Shown piece after piece: positions 44,820 to 54,317 of a stretch of DNA of 64,000 nucleotides. The stretch is from Prevotellaceae bacterium UBA2744 (GTDB lineage Bacteria > Bacteroidota > Bacteroidia > Bacteroidales > Bacteroidaceae), in NCBI GenBank assembly GCA_002353575.1, contig DEJQ01000026.1, positions 1-64,000 of the forward strand. The letters run 5' to 3'. Numbering within the stretch: position 1 is the stretch's first letter; every line of letters begins with the position of its first letter. Under the pieces are notes generated by a model, which ran no database searches, was not told the DNA's origin, and worked only from the letters and a program-made list of their open reading frames with translations. Made by a program: the position numbers and the translations under genes.

Positions 44820-45638
44820 CTATATTATCCTGCGGAACCAATAATCAAACAACCGGAAGTCGGACATCTGCAGTTTGTTTTCCGCAACAGTATCCATACG
44901 ACAAAGAGGAATATCCCTATACATAGCAGCCACGAGCGAATAGGTGCTCGGAGGACCTATAATATAGTCGCATTCTGAAAGCATGAAAAGATCCTCAACT
45001 GCATTGCCTGCAAGAAGATGGATGCGGATACGCTCATCAGGTACCAGTGTCCTGAATGATTCCACGCTTACCGAAGAATCGTTAGTAGATAGGAAAACGT
45101 CAATCAGCACATCGGGATTAAGAAGTGCAAACTGTCCGATGAAATCAGCATATTTCTCGTTGCTATAACAATACACACCATCTTTCCAAACGGCATAATC
45201 CCCTCTGCGTATATGCACCCCAAGACGCATACCGCCCCACATGCTCATCTTCTGTCGTACAGGTTCTGTAAATCGAGACTCGATGGTGAATAGCTGACAT
45301 ATCTCATCACGATATTTCAAAAACAAGTCATAGTATCGTACATACCATCCGCTCACCACAATATTACCGTGTTGCAGCATCTGCCGTTCCAGAGCTTCCG
45401 CATCACATTCAGAATGCTTAAAACTGGCAGTGGGCAAGAGTTTCAAGGCTGCCATATATTTGGCAAACAGATATAACGGAAAACTGACATACTTCGAATG
45501 ACTTATCTTAAAGTATGGGTATTTGTAGCTGAAGCGCATAGACATAACACTGCGCCCATGTTCACGAGCCCACGCATACACATGGGCAAACTGCAACAGA
45601 TTGTTGCACATCTGACTTTTATCGCGTACAAATATCAT
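44820..45638 (-). CDS. GT11-like fucosyltransferase (alpha-1,2-fucosyltransferase family)
   Basis: 272 aa. The GDP-fucose motif GVHIRRGDYAVW is at about residues 138-149. The C-terminal region NAVEDLFMLSECDYIIGPPSTYS matches the GT11 pattern of an acidic start, 'LMSxCDxxI' and a Ser-rich end. The N-terminal QMCNNLLQFAHVYAWA is also family-like. It is the last of four leftward genes (GT25, GT32, LpxL-type, this), convergent with the fusion gene 22 bp away. The acceptor is unknown; fucose or a similar deoxysugar donor is likely. Confidence 0.8.
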   Translation of the reverse strand: MIFVRDKSQMCNNLLQFAHVYAWAREHGRSVMSMRFSYKYPYFKISHSKYVSFPLYLFAKYMAALKLLPTASFKHSECDAEALERQMLQHGNIVVSGWYVRYYDLFLKYRDEICQLFTIESRFTEPVRQKMSMWGGMRLGVHIRRGDYAVWKDGVYCYSNEKYADFIGQFALLNPDVLIDVFLSTNDSSVSVESFRTLVPDERIRIHLLAGNAVEDLFMLSECDYIIGPPSTYSLVAAMYRDIPLCRMDTVAENKLQMSDFRLFDYWFRRII

Positions 45639-45658
45639 CTTTATCTACAGATTCTTCC

Positions 45659-46615
45659 CTACTTACGTGTGTTAGGATGACTTGCTATATACTCCTCGTA
45701 TTGTTGTCTGGTCCGTTTCCATCGGTTATGCGTCCATAGCCATATTTCGGGCTGGCGACGTATTGACTGTTCCAGTTGCTTGAAATACATCTCAGTGATG
45801 TCAAAATCCTTATATTGGGCAGGAGTGGTAGTAAGCATCTTAATGTTGACAGTGTAGTAACCACGACGCGGACGCTGCACATCAAGATAAACACAGGTAA
45901 AGTCGAACTTCTTCGACACGGTCTCCGTACCGGTTATAACCGCCGTATCATGGTTCAGGAACGGAAGCCAATGATGGATAGTGTGCATCTCGGGACCCTG
46001 ATCGGAAATAAAGCCTATAACCATAGGGACGCCATCGCGACGGGCCTCAGCAACCTTTCTCAGCAACACATGACGTTCGATGTTCACAGAACCGCAGCGA
46101 CTGCGCAACTTCAGCATCAGTCTGTCGAGCACCTTGTTCTCAAGTACATGATAAACCTGGCTATTGAAATTATCAGGATTCAGTAGCAGGGTAATGGAGG
46201 TAATCCACTCCCAGTTTCCGTAATGAGCAAGATACAGCGTGACACTTTGTCCGCGAGCGACCGATTCGTTTACCTGCTCTATACCTATGTATTTTACATG
46301 ACGCAGTATTTTCGCGTGGCTCATCGAAGCCAGTTTTATAGTCTCGAAGACATAGTCACATAGGAAATGATAGAATTTCTTTTCTATCAGGAGACGTTCT
46401 GCATCAGTCTTCTCCGGAAAGGAATCACGCAAGTTCTTTTGCACGATATTTTTCCGATACCCTACCCAGTGGTACAGAATGAGAAAAGTAAAATCAGATA
46501 AAAGGTACAGAACACAAAACGGAAGCAACGACATCAGATAGACAAAAGCATACAACAAGGCATATTGCACCTTCTCGACCCTGGTAAGTGGTGAATTCAC
46601 GCTATAATTTCTCAT
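45659..46615 (-). CDS. lysophospholipid/lipid A acyltransferase (LpxL/HtrB family)
   Basis: A 318-aa membrane-anchored acyltransferase. There is one N-terminal helix (ALLYAFVYLMSLLPFCVLYLL in residues 18-38; first 20 only matter), then the H-x4-E catalytic motif in YLAHYGNWEW near residue 130. It would add a secondary acyl chain to lipid A or a related lipid. It lies inside a glycosyltransferase operon, 15 bp after the GT32 gene, fitting a shared role in LPS assembly. Confidence 0.88.
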   Translation of the reverse strand: MRNYSVNSPLTRVEKVQYALLYAFVYLMSLLPFCVLYLLSDFTFLILYHWVGYRKNIVQKNLRDSFPEKTDAERLLIEKKFYHFLCDYVFETIKLASMSHAKILRHVKYIGIEQVNESVARGQSVTLYLAHYGNWEWITSITLLLNPDNFNSQVYHVLENKVLDRLMLKLRSRCGSVNIERHVLLRKVAEARRDGVPMVIGFISDQGPEMHTIHHWLPFLNHDTAVITGTETVSKKFDFTCVYLDVQRPRRGYYTVNIKMLTTTPAQYKDFDITEMYFKQLEQSIRRQPEIWLWTHNRWKRTRQQYEEYIASHPNTRK

Positions 46616-46630
46616 TTTCTTTTAGAGCAA

Positions 46631-47368
46631 TCATTTTAGTCCTAACCACTTCTTAATCTTCTCCTTCAACGTAGGATGCCAACTGTGAGCACACATATGT
46701 ATAGCATAGCTGCGCGGGGTCACCTCATGCTTGTTGCCAGCAAAAGTCTCTGACGGATAAATATGTATGCGTCCTGGCAGTTGCTGATCAATGTCCTTAT
46801 AGACAAATCCATAGCGTTCAGCCACACGAGCATATATATACGGCGAAAGAACATCCGTTCGTAGGCTACCATCATCTTTTACGAAATGTTTGTCTTTATA
46901 CCATTCCAATACCTCTGCCACGAACGGACTGCCAGCCTCGGCTCCCATTACGGCTGCCTGAATCTGTATGCCTTCGATAAATACGTCTGCCGTACGATGC
47001 CCTTCATCATCTACATACTGCATCGTTCCACACTTCTCTATCTGCAGCGGATGGTACTCCATGCTGGAGAAGAAAGAATTGTCAAGGAATTCATCGAATC
47101 GCTTAAGCAGGAATACATCCGAATCGAGATAGACCCCCCCCTCTGTGTATAAAGCATACATACGGATATAATCGGCAGCGAACGCCCATTTCCTGGCTTC
47201 GAACGCCTCACGCACATAGGGAACGGAGTTGACGTCGAAGTTCTTTGTACTCCAACGTTTTATTTCAAAGTCAGGGTGGGTCTTTGCCCACGTGTCCATA
47301 CATTTCTTGATTTTCGCAGGAAATGGTTCATTACTGAGCCAACAATAGTGTATCTTCCTTGGAATCAT
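46631..47368 (-). CDS. glycosyltransferase, GT32-like (capsular DXD sugar-binding family)
   Basis: 245 aa. The opening IPRKIHYCWLSNEPFP, then KWAFAADYIRMYALYTEGG and the DXD motif YLDSDVFLL (about residues 85-93) define the GT32/Gly_transf_sug family. The C-terminal AIHMCAHSWHP is typical. It is a cytoplasmic retaining transferase for capsule or O-antigen. It is the second gene of the leftward four-gene set. Confidence 0.9.
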   Translation of the reverse strand: MIPRKIHYCWLSNEPFPAKIKKCMDTWAKTHPDFEIKRWSTKNFDVNSVPYVREAFEARKWAFAADYIRMYALYTEGGVYLDSDVFLLKRFDEFLDNSFFSSMEYHPLQIEKCGTMQYVDDEGHRTADVFIEGIQIQAAVMGAEAGSPFVAEVLEWYKDKHFVKDDGSLRTDVLSPYIYARVAERYGFVYKDIDQQLPGRIHIYPSETFAGNKHEVTPRSYAIHMCAHSWHPTLKEKIKKWLGLK

Positions 47369-47404
47369 CTTGATATAAATTATTTTAACTAATCATCAGA
47401 ACAT

Positions 47405-48118
47405 TTAGCGGAACCAATAAAGTAGCAGCTTGTAGTTTTTCTGAAAAAACCAACTGAGTTTTCTCAATTTCTTTTTATTTGACGACAATGACGTTTCAAA
47501 GATTCCTGTGGCTGTACCCTGTGTCGCTATTGCAGGATGACACCAGAGATAATTGATAACCTTTTCTTGAATGAGTTGGTAATGATACAAATCAATAGCT
47601 CTATCACATCGTTTAGCCTTTAACTCTTCGAGGATTGCCCTGGCAGCATTCTTATTGATAAAATAGGCTCCTGACAAGCGATCCCGACACCCCGGATAAA
47701 GCATCCGTCCCTTCTCACGTTGACTACGAGGCACAAACCATAGGGGACTATCTTCATATGAAATGATAATTTTTTGGTTTTGGTATTCCCTTTGGTATTC
47801 CTTGATACTTTGTTCAAATTGCATCTTGAAGTTTTTGTGTAATAAGATGTCATCCTCCAGAATCAAGGCCCCCTCAAGGTCCTCAGATAATATTATTTCA
47901 TAGGCCAGGAAATGAGATATGGTACAAAGCGATCGAGGAACTTTGCGAAGCATTTCTTCTTGACCATTCTTAAGATACTTTTCCAAATATGCCTTCACTT
48001 GCAAGTCATCATTGCCTTCATTAACGATGTCATATTCCAGACCAATATCACGCAACATTCTATCAATGTGCTCTCCACGTTCCTTCAAGTGAGCAGGGTG
48101 TATAACTAATGTTTTCAT
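47405..48118 (-). CDS. glycosyltransferase family 25 (LPS biosynthesis)
   Basis: 237 aa. The opening MKTLVIHPAHLKERGEHI and the GT25 core SLCTISHFLAYEIILSED and ALILEDDI (about 70-100) are clear. SGAYFINKNAARAILEEL near 150 is the usual second block. It resembles LOS/LPS beta-galactosyltransferases. It is the first of four leftward genes. A -7 box lies 5 bp upstream of the ATG, so its transcript may have no leader. Confidence 0.88.
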   Translation of the reverse strand: MKTLVIHPAHLKERGEHIDRMLRDIGLEYDIVNEGNDDLQVKAYLEKYLKNGQEEMLRKVPRSLCTISHFLAYEIILSEDLEGALILEDDILLHKNFKMQFEQSIKEYQREYQNQKIIISYEDSPLWFVPRSQREKGRMLYPGCRDRLSGAYFINKNAARAILEELKAKRCDRAIDLYHYQLIQEKVINYLWCHPAIATQGTATGIFETSLSSNKKKLRKLSWFFQKNYKLLLYWFR

Positions 48119-48122
48119 ATTG

Positions 48123-48130
48123 CAAAGGTA
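48123..48130 (-). promoter_or_regulatory. -7 box of the GT25 operon
   Basis: TACCTTTG on the minus strand ends 4 bp before the ATG at 48118. A start 6-7 nt after the box would coincide with the start codon, suggesting a leaderless mRNA. No TTTG at the right distance. Confidence 0.4.
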
Positions 48131-48149
48131 TATAAAATAATTATAAATC

Positions 48150-48179
48150 TTTGAGTTTTCGTGGTTTTTTGTACCTTTG
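48150..48179 (+). promoter_or_regulatory. promoter of GT90 gene
   Basis: TTTG (48150-48153), an 18-bp spacer and TACCTTTG (48172-48179), followed by a leader of about 15 nt to the ATG at 48201. Confidence 0.6.
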
Positions 48180-48200
48180 TAAACAAAATGTACACATATA

Positions 48201-49193
48201 ATGGATACAAGAAAAATATATTATCTAATACATAGCGGCAAAAACAACAATCTGAAATATTACCTACGTAGTTATTTGCATGAGGCAACTCCACGTTGGT
48301 TTACCCGTTGGCAGGCCAAACGTATTCTCAAACAATTTGACACAAGAAAAGATTGTGAAGAAATATTAAAACGCGTTGACTATTACAACCGTCTGACTAT
48401 TGATTACCCAATTGATCAGAGAACATGGCAGTCAGAAGCCGTCAAAGTGAAAGATCAACCAATGACGGGTCAGTCGTCTTACTACCATGATGCCATAGAG
48501 ATCGCGAGATATTTCAGTGGCGAATACAGATGGGTTCTTGTGCCTGGTGACACCATTCATGTGCCCCAAGTACCTTCCATCGTCAAAAGCCGTCCGCTGG
48601 TGGAAAATAACATTAATTCCGTATTGCTAAAGCTTGACAAAAATCGTCATTTTCTTTTTGTCAACGACCACAAACCATGGTCTGAAAAACGAAATATTGC
48701 TATTTTCCGTGGCGATTTAGGACCATACAAACCCAATCGCGACCTCTTCATAAACCGATGGGGAGGACACCCGATGGTGGATGCCGCCTCGACAAACCGC
48801 TCAGAGGAGCATCCCGAATGGCAGAAAGGTAAGTTAACAATCGGTGAACATTTAGACTACAAGTTCATCATGTCACTCGAAGGTAATGATGTAGCCTCAA
48901 ACTTGAAATGGGTAATGTCATCTAACTCTATTGCAGTTACCCCCAAACCGAAACGCGAGACTTGGTTTATGGAGGGGACTCTCATACCCAATTATCACTA
49001 TATTGAGGTACGTGAAGACTTTGAAGACTTGGAGGAACGCCTTCAATACTACATTGAGCACCCTGACGAAGCCGCAGCCATTATCCATCACGCTCACGAA
49101 TACGTCAGACAGTTTCAGGATGCCGAACGGGAAAGGTTAATATCACTATTGGTTTTGAAACGCTATTTCGATGTAACCAATGGTTCACATTGA
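48201..49193 (+). CDS. glycosyltransferase family 90 (CAP10-like)
   Basis: 330 aa. GT90 hallmarks are NIAIFRGDLGPYKPNRD (about 170), KLTIGEHLDYKFIMSLEGNDVA (about 215-235) and SNLKWVMSSNSIAVTPKPKRETW (about 238-260), followed by YHYIEVREDFEDLEERL. Bacterial GT90 proteins include LPS-modifying xylosyl- and related transferases. It is a single gene with its own promoter. Its 3' end overlaps the convergent GT87 gene by 31 bp. Confidence 0.9.
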   Translation: MDTRKIYYLIHSGKNNNLKYYLRSYLHEATPRWFTRWQAKRILKQFDTRKDCEEILKRVDYYNRLTIDYPIDQRTWQSEAVKVKDQPMTGQSSYYHDAIEIARYFSGEYRWVLVPGDTIHVPQVPSIVKSRPLVENNINSVLLKLDKNRHFLFVNDHKPWSEKRNIAIFRGDLGPYKPNRDLFINRWGGHPMVDAASTNRSEEHPEWQKGKLTIGEHLDYKFIMSLEGNDVASNLKWVMSSNSIAVTPKPKRETWFMEGTLIPNYHYIEVREDFEDLEERLQYYIEHPDEAAAIIHHAHEYVRQFQDAERERLISLLVLKRYFDVTNGSH

Positions 49194-50452
49194 GAAGGAT
49201 TGTTATATTCACGAGTACACATTTCCCACACCAGCTTAAGCCATATAAGCACGACAGGTATTGACTTCAGTGCGAAAGGCCTGATCCAATGGGTGCGCAG
49301 ATATTCAGGAAAGAGGTCGGTAGGAGAAAGCGACGTCAGGAAGAAACAGAAAATCATCAGTCCCAAATCCGTCCGGCTACGCTTCCACGGGACAGCTACA
49401 TACCATATTCCCACACCGAGCATTGAGATTATATAGCTGCTGTTCTCCGAACCAGTACTGAAAATATTCACGAACATAAGTACTGATGCCAGGCACATCA
49501 TCTGGAACGAAAGTGAACCATACTGTCTGAACCTCAGATATGGCAATGCTCCGTATAGCAGACCGGGCAAAATGAGCCACAGGTCACTCCACACAGCGAC
49601 CCACCAGTTTGATGCATTAGGAAGGGCGCGCCGCCAGAACACATCGTAATAGGCATCGAGTCCTGCAGTACAGGCATACCCTATCTTGCGGACAAAGCCT
49701 AGCAAAGAGATGTTCTGGAAATCGGACAATATGTTTTCATCTCCTTTAGAAACCAAGCTCGCCATCCACTCAGCATACTGATCTGCCACGTAGCCTGCAC
49801 CCCAGAAGGGCATGGGAAGCACGAAGAGGACAACCGCCCACACCGTCAGCCACATGATAAATTTCGATTTGTTCTTTGCAAAGAAGAAAAAAGCCAAACC
49901 TACAATTCCATATATCTTTGTCAGTGTTCCAAGTACAATCCAAAATGCACTCCACATCTCACTGCCTCTGCGCAAGTATGTATAGGACAACAATATCATT
50001 GCAGCCGTAGCTACGTTAAACTGCGACATTCCAAGGGCATTAAGCATCTCATGGGCTGTGAACCAGAAGACGATGACCTGCTGCTGCCAGGTCAGCGTAC
50101 TGCGTCGGATAGCCCACCACAGAAATAAGCCCAAAGCCAGATGCCAAAAGAATACACCTAACCAGAGCGACAAGCTATCGAGCGAGGTTTCTCTTCCACT
50201 CACCAAGGCAAATGGTGCAACGATAACACTAAAGATAGGTCCATAATGGTTCACATCGCCATGATCACCATAGTTCTCAAACATACTTTTTCCATCTAAA
50301 GCATGCCAAAAGGTGAATTTGTAGATGAGGAAATTGTTGAATTTATGCAAGTGCAATCCAACGGAAATGATTATCATCAGCACCCAAAGGGAGAATAACA
50401 TCCATTGGCTGCGCCATATAGGCCTTTGAAGAATATCTTTCAGCTTTTGCAT
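49163..50452 (-). CDS. GT87/DUF2029 membrane glycosyltransferase (stand-alone)
   Basis: 429 aa, with about ten hydrophobic helices. It shares the layout of the fusion protein at 42912: a loop after helix 1 with ALDGKSMFENYGDHGDVNHYGP, then FSVIVAPFALVSG and TLTKIYGIVGLAFFFF (compare CTKIYGAAELAILL in the fusion). It lacks any C-terminal extension and ends in a cytoplasmic tail. It probably uses a polyprenyl-phosphate sugar donor in the outer leaflet of the inner membrane. Confidence 0.88.
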   Translation of the reverse strand: MQKLKDILQRPIWRSQWMLFSLWVLMIIISVGLHLHKFNNFLIYKFTFWHALDGKSMFENYGDHGDVNHYGPIFSVIVAPFALVSGRETSLDSLSLWLGVFFWHLALGLFLWWAIRRSTLTWQQQVIVFWFTAHEMLNALGMSQFNVATAAMILLSYTYLRRGSEMWSAFWIVLGTLTKIYGIVGLAFFFFAKNKSKFIMWLTVWAVVLFVLPMPFWGAGYVADQYAEWMASLVSKGDENILSDFQNISLLGFVRKIGYACTAGLDAYYDVFWRRALPNASNWWVAVWSDLWLILPGLLYGALPYLRFRQYGSLSFQMMCLASVLMFVNIFSTGSENSSYIISMLGVGIWYVAVPWKRSRTDLGLMIFCFFLTSLSPTDLFPEYLRTHWIRPFALKSIPVVLIWLKLVWEMCTREYNNPSQCEPLVTSK

Positions 50453-50640
50453 GATTTGTTTTAACTATTTTCTAATCCGATACGATCCTGTATTTTGCGA
50501 AAAATCATGATGAATGCGTGCAAAGTTACATAAATATCACATATATTTTGTATAGACAATCAAAAAAAAGTTTTTTCACAACATATCCTTTGATAATTGC
50601 ATGGAAACAATTTATTTTGCAGAAAAAAGAATCATGTTTT

Positions 50641-51471
50641 ATGAACATCGTCTATTTTGTAATCGGCAACAATGTTGTCATCCACATGCAGGTTGAATTC
50701 TCTATATGTACCATTCTTTCTCAAATCGGTAACGAGGATACAATTTACGTAGTCACAGACACACCGGCAATGTATTGCAATCTGCCCCATGTGGTCACAA
50801 TTCCGATAACCGACGAATGTATCAAGGAATGGCGTGGCAAGCATGACTTCTTTTGGCGGGTAAAAATTAAAGTACTGCAACATATCGCACAAATATCACC
50901 AAACAAGGCTATTATATATCTGGATGGTGATACCTATCTGCATGGTAACCTGACGGAAATAAAAGCACTTTTAAATAATAACCATGGGATGATGCACTTG
51001 GACGAAGGATGTCCGTCAGAGATGAAAGAGAGGTCATTAAGTATGTGGCAGACTGTTAATGGCAAGACCTATGCTGGTGTTACCATCGGCACACAACATC
51101 ATATGTGGAATGCCGGTGTTGTTGCCATTCCGGCTTCTCTTGCAAGCAAAGCCACTGACATGGCTTTAACTATCTGCGACTGCATGTTAGATGAAGGATC
51201 AGAGCCTGTTACTGTGGAACAATATGCATTGTCTATTGCCTTGTACGAATGTGCAGACCATTTGATTGCGGCAGACAAGTGGATTGGGCACTATTGGCAT
51301 TACAAATACTATTGGAGTTCATACATTGCGAAGTTCTTCGTGCTTTCATACAGAAAAAATCTCTCTTTAGATCAACAGATAGACTTTATCAGAAAAACGA
51401 ATCTAAGAATGGTACATCGGTGGATTTTGATAAAACGCACATTCGCCAAGCTGACAGGTCAAATATATTAA
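50641..51471 (+). CDS. GT8-like glycosyltransferase with DGD motif
   Basis: 276 aa from the ATG at 50641, which gives the normal N-terminal strand NIVYFVIGNN; upstream in-frame GTG starts would add a 41-residue lead without family features. Motifs: FFWRVKIKVLQHI, the DXD-type YLDGDTYLHGN (about 98-108), MWNAGVVAIP near 160, and the Trp-His-rich GHYWHYKYYW near 230. It looks like a metal-dependent GT-A retaining enzyme related to GT8. The exact family is not firm. It heads three rightward glycosyltransferase genes. Confidence 0.72.
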   Translation: MNIVYFVIGNNVVIHMQVEFSICTILSQIGNEDTIYVVTDTPAMYCNLPHVVTIPITDECIKEWRGKHDFFWRVKIKVLQHIAQISPNKAIIYLDGDTYLHGNLTEIKALLNNNHGMMHLDEGCPSEMKERSLSMWQTVNGKTYAGVTIGTQHHMWNAGVVAIPASLASKATDMALTICDCMLDEGSEPVTVEQYALSIALYECADHLIAADKWIGHYWHYKYYWSSYIAKFFVLSYRKNLSLDQQIDFIRKTNLRMVHRWILIKRTFAKLTGQIY

Positions 51472-51509
51472 TAGAGAGAATATTAGTACAAACATAGAAC
51501 AATAATCAA

Positions 51510-52388
51510 ATGACTATAGCAGCTGTTGTCGTGACATATAATCGCCTTGCTCTCTTAAAGGAATGTATAGATGCTATTAGCCGACAAACATATCAAGTAT
51601 GTAAAATCATTGTCGTTAATAACGCATCAACAGATGGCACAACTGAATACCTTCAGGAGATATACGACAAACATATATTTGTCAAATCGTTTGAGAAAAA
51701 TCTCGGAGGTGCAGGAGGTTTTGCCGAGGGCATTACTATTGCAGCAAAAATGGGCGTTGACGCCATTTGGATTATGGATGATGATACTATTCCTCAAACT
51801 GATGCTTTAGATAACCTAATCCGAATATTTAATCATAAAAAGAACATCGGATTTGTAAGCAGCAAGGTAGTATGGACTGATGGCAACATCCACCAGATGA
51901 ACATACCAGGCTATGTTAGCCACCAAGATTTGGGAGGAGGACTTTATGCTGTTCGCTCTGCATCTTTCGTTTCACTTCTTGTCCCCTGCAAGGTCGTAAG
52001 AGAGGTTGGACTACCATATAAAGAATTCTTCATCTGGGCAGATGATGCAGAATTCACCTCCCGCATTGTAAAAGCGGGATATAAAGGCTATCTCACAACA
52101 TCAAGTATAGTCATTCATAAAACAACAACAAACTATGGCGCCAGTATAAAAACAGCGACCCCAGAGTCGGCATGGAAATTCTACTATTACATGCGCAATG
52201 GAATGTTTGCCTCACGAGGAGAGAAACCTTGGATTGTATGGTTCTTCAAATATCTGAATCATCTTCGACTTGATATTCACCGAACAAAAAACATGCCTCC
52301 AAAACTGAGAAGCCTGCTTAAGAAGAATCTTTGGAGAGGTTTCATTGATGGTCTAACCTTTTCTCCGCAAAAGGATTTTATAGACTAA
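51510..52388 (+). CDS. GT2 galactofuranosyltransferase-like enzyme
   Basis: 292 aa. The opening IAAVVVTYNRLALLKECIDAI, then VVNNASTDGT, NLGGAGGFAEG, the DDD motif WIMDDDTIP (about 90) and FFIWADDAEFTSRI (about 178) are the pattern of GlfT2/WbbI-like galactofuranosyltransferases. With glf in the window, it is a good candidate user of UDP-Galf. It starts 38 bp after the GT8-like gene. Confidence 0.85.
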   Translation: MTIAAVVVTYNRLALLKECIDAISRQTYQVCKIIVVNNASTDGTTEYLQEIYDKHIFVKSFEKNLGGAGGFAEGITIAAKMGVDAIWIMDDDTIPQTDALDNLIRIFNHKKNIGFVSSKVVWTDGNIHQMNIPGYVSHQDLGGGLYAVRSASFVSLLVPCKVVREVGLPYKEFFIWADDAEFTSRIVKAGYKGYLTTSSIVIHKTTTNYGASIKTATPESAWKFYYYMRNGMFASRGEKPWIVWFFKYLNHLRLDIHRTKNMPPKLRSLLKKNLWRGFIDGLTFSPQKDFID

Positions 52389-52448
52389 ATCCATGGACTT
52401 GTTTACAAATACATACAGACATATCTTTCTTAATAGAAACTTTTTCCA

Positions 52449-52456
52449 TACATTTG
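52449..52456 (+). promoter_or_regulatory. possible promoter -7 box before GT2 gene
   Basis: TACATTTG matches TAnnTTTG. TTTC at 52426-52429, 19 bp upstream, is a one-base-off -33. The gap 52389-52539 holds nothing else seen. Confidence 0.4.
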
Positions 52457-52539
52457 CATGTACAAATAATCTTAAGGCTGCTACATCAAATATAAGTATC
52501 ATCACCAGTGACGATGGACAAAAATTACTACACTAAAAT

Positions 52540-53484
52540 ATGATTTCAATCATTATTCCCATATATAATACAGACAGGTACCTGAATCAGTGCCTGGAAA
52601 GTATCAAATCGCAGAGCTTTATGGATTTTGAGGTCCTGCTCGTTGACGACGGGAGTACAGACAATAGTGCAGAAATATGCCATCAGTTCACTAAAACCGA
52701 CAATCGTTTCTCATATTTTTACAAAGAGAATGGAGGAGTCAGCAGTGCAAGAAACTATGGAATAGAGCGGGCACAGGGCGAATGGATTTGTTTCATCGAT
52801 GCAGATGACTGGGTTAATACTGATTATTTACAGATTCTCTCTTCACAACATCCTCAGGCCGACGTTACTTTCTTTGGTGCCAACTTAATATACATCAATG
52901 GAAAGCAAGAAAAAAGTGCACATGTTCCTATATTTGCCAATAAAAGGGAAGACATAGAAGAGACAATCTTCACGCTAAAATGCGGTCCATTGGGAAATAG
53001 GTTCGGATGGACTTGGAACAAAATGTTCCGTACAAAAATAATACAAAAATACAACGTGAGATTCTCCGAAGAAATCAGCTTCAGAGAAGACGAGATATTC
53101 ACATGGGAATATTGCAGATATATTACCAGCATTCGAATTATAAATGAAACACCCTATAATTATCGAGTTACAACAGACGGACTGACAAAAAGAGGACTTC
53201 AGGTTTCTAACCTAATCCCTTTATCAACCAAGTTGGAAGAAAATCTAAAATACTATTCTAATCCCAGACTCAAAGAACACATTTTGAAATCAGCAACGGA
53301 CTATCGCGCTAAAAATATTTACGACAGTCCGTTCAGACAACTTAAAGCAAATCTTGATGAGTATCGGAATTTTGTCCGCCTCAATCCTCAACCAGGGAAG
53401 TACTGCGAAATCAATCATATGACACAATACATAAATAAATCTTACTGGTTAGGATATTTCTACTATTTAATTCGAAAAATATGA
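52540..53484 (+). CDS. glycosyltransferase family 2
   Basis: 314 aa. The GT2 blocks are SIIIPIYNTDRYLNQCLESI, EVLLVDDGSTDNS (about 32-44), ENGGVSSARNYGIERAQGEWICF and the DXD FIDADDW (about 87-93), with EISFREDEIFTWEY near 180. It is like O-antigen/EPS transferases of the WcaA/EpsJ type. It may have its own promoter. Its last 22 bp overlap the convergent GT2 gene. Confidence 0.9.
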   Translation: MISIIIPIYNTDRYLNQCLESIKSQSFMDFEVLLVDDGSTDNSAEICHQFTKTDNRFSYFYKENGGVSSARNYGIERAQGEWICFIDADDWVNTDYLQILSSQHPQADVTFFGANLIYINGKQEKSAHVPIFANKREDIEETIFTLKCGPLGNRFGWTWNKMFRTKIIQKYNVRFSEEISFREDEIFTWEYCRYITSIRIINETPYNYRVTTDGLTKRGLQVSNLIPLSTKLEENLKYYSNPRLKEHILKSATDYRAKNIYDSPFRQLKANLDEYRNFVRLNPQPGKYCEINHMTQYINKSYWLGYFYYLIRKI

Positions 53485-54305
53485 CATAAAAAGATTGAGA
53501 AACCGAGACAAAGTAACAACACAACAGAAATGAAAATTAACATACGAACCTGACGAAGGTGTTTAGAGTTCTTCCTGCGCAATGAATCCTTTTCTGACTT
53601 TTCAAGTTCAGCTATCAGTCTTAAGCCACTTGGCATTTCCTTCATAGTTCGTGCTATTTCAGAAGAAAATAAATCTGAATTAGGATCAGAACTTATGCCA
53701 TCAATATTATCATGAACACATACACGTACATTTATATATTGAAACGAACAATGCTGCAACATAAAATCCTGCCATTTCTTCAAATCTGCACATATCCTAT
53801 ACGAAGTGTCGAAAGGTGAGTTTTTCATGAGAGTTGTCTTTACGAACATTGCCTGATGACATAAGTTGTGATCAAAGAAGAAATAGTATGATGGCATTTC
53901 GACAGGTGCTTGGACATCAACACGCTTCTTCCTTTCGATAACAGTCCAATTACCATACACTATATCACCTGTCAGGTTTTGCTTATATACTTTTGCCAAC
54001 ACATCAGAATCATAAAAGCAGTCGCCTGCATTCATACAGCACACATATTGTCCCGTAGCATGGGATATACCTTTATTCAGAGCATCATATATGCCTCCAT
54101 CAGGTTCGGAAACCCAATAATCAGGCTGACGGCGCAGGTTCTTTAAAAACTCTGCTGTTCCGTCTGAACTGCCACCATCAATAACTATCCATTCGAACGA
54201 TTGTTCCGATTGGTTAATTATGCTTTCTGCAGTCAGCTTTATGCCTTTGATATTATTATATGTGATGGTAACAACACTAATCTTCATATCGGTCTGTTTA
54301 TTCAT
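53463..54305 (-). CDS. glycosyltransferase family 2 with C-terminal membrane helix
   Basis: 280 aa (274 if the internal Met at 54287 is used). Blocks: KISVVTITYNNIKGIKLTAES, VIDGGSSDGTAEF, YWVSEPDGGIYDALNKGI and CCMNAGD. A hydrophobic C-terminal segment (MLIFISVVLLLCLGFSIFL) anchors it to the membrane, unlike its paralogues. It is nearly identical in layout to the second half of the next gene, 12 bp upstream. It is the last gene of a three-gene leftward operon. Confidence 0.9.
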   Translation of the reverse strand: MNKQTDMKISVVTITYNNIKGIKLTAESIINQSEQSFEWIVIDGGSSDGTAEFLKNLRRQPDYWVSEPDGGIYDALNKGISHATGQYVCCMNAGDCFYDSDVLAKVYKQNLTGDIVYGNWTVIERKKRVDVQAPVEMPSYYFFFDHNLCHQAMFVKTTLMKNSPFDTSYRICADLKKWQDFMLQHCSFQYINVRVCVHDNIDGISSDPNSDLFSSEIARTMKEMPSGLRLIAELEKSEKDSLRRKNSKHLRQVRMLIFISVVLLLCLGFSIFLCHIFRIK

Positions 54306-54317
54306 AATATCCCCATT

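Noticed and set aside
50518..50640. 41-residue N-terminal extension of the GT8-like protein
   Set aside because: Starts at GTG in AT-rich promoter-like DNA; the ATG at 50641 gives the normal first strand of the fold.
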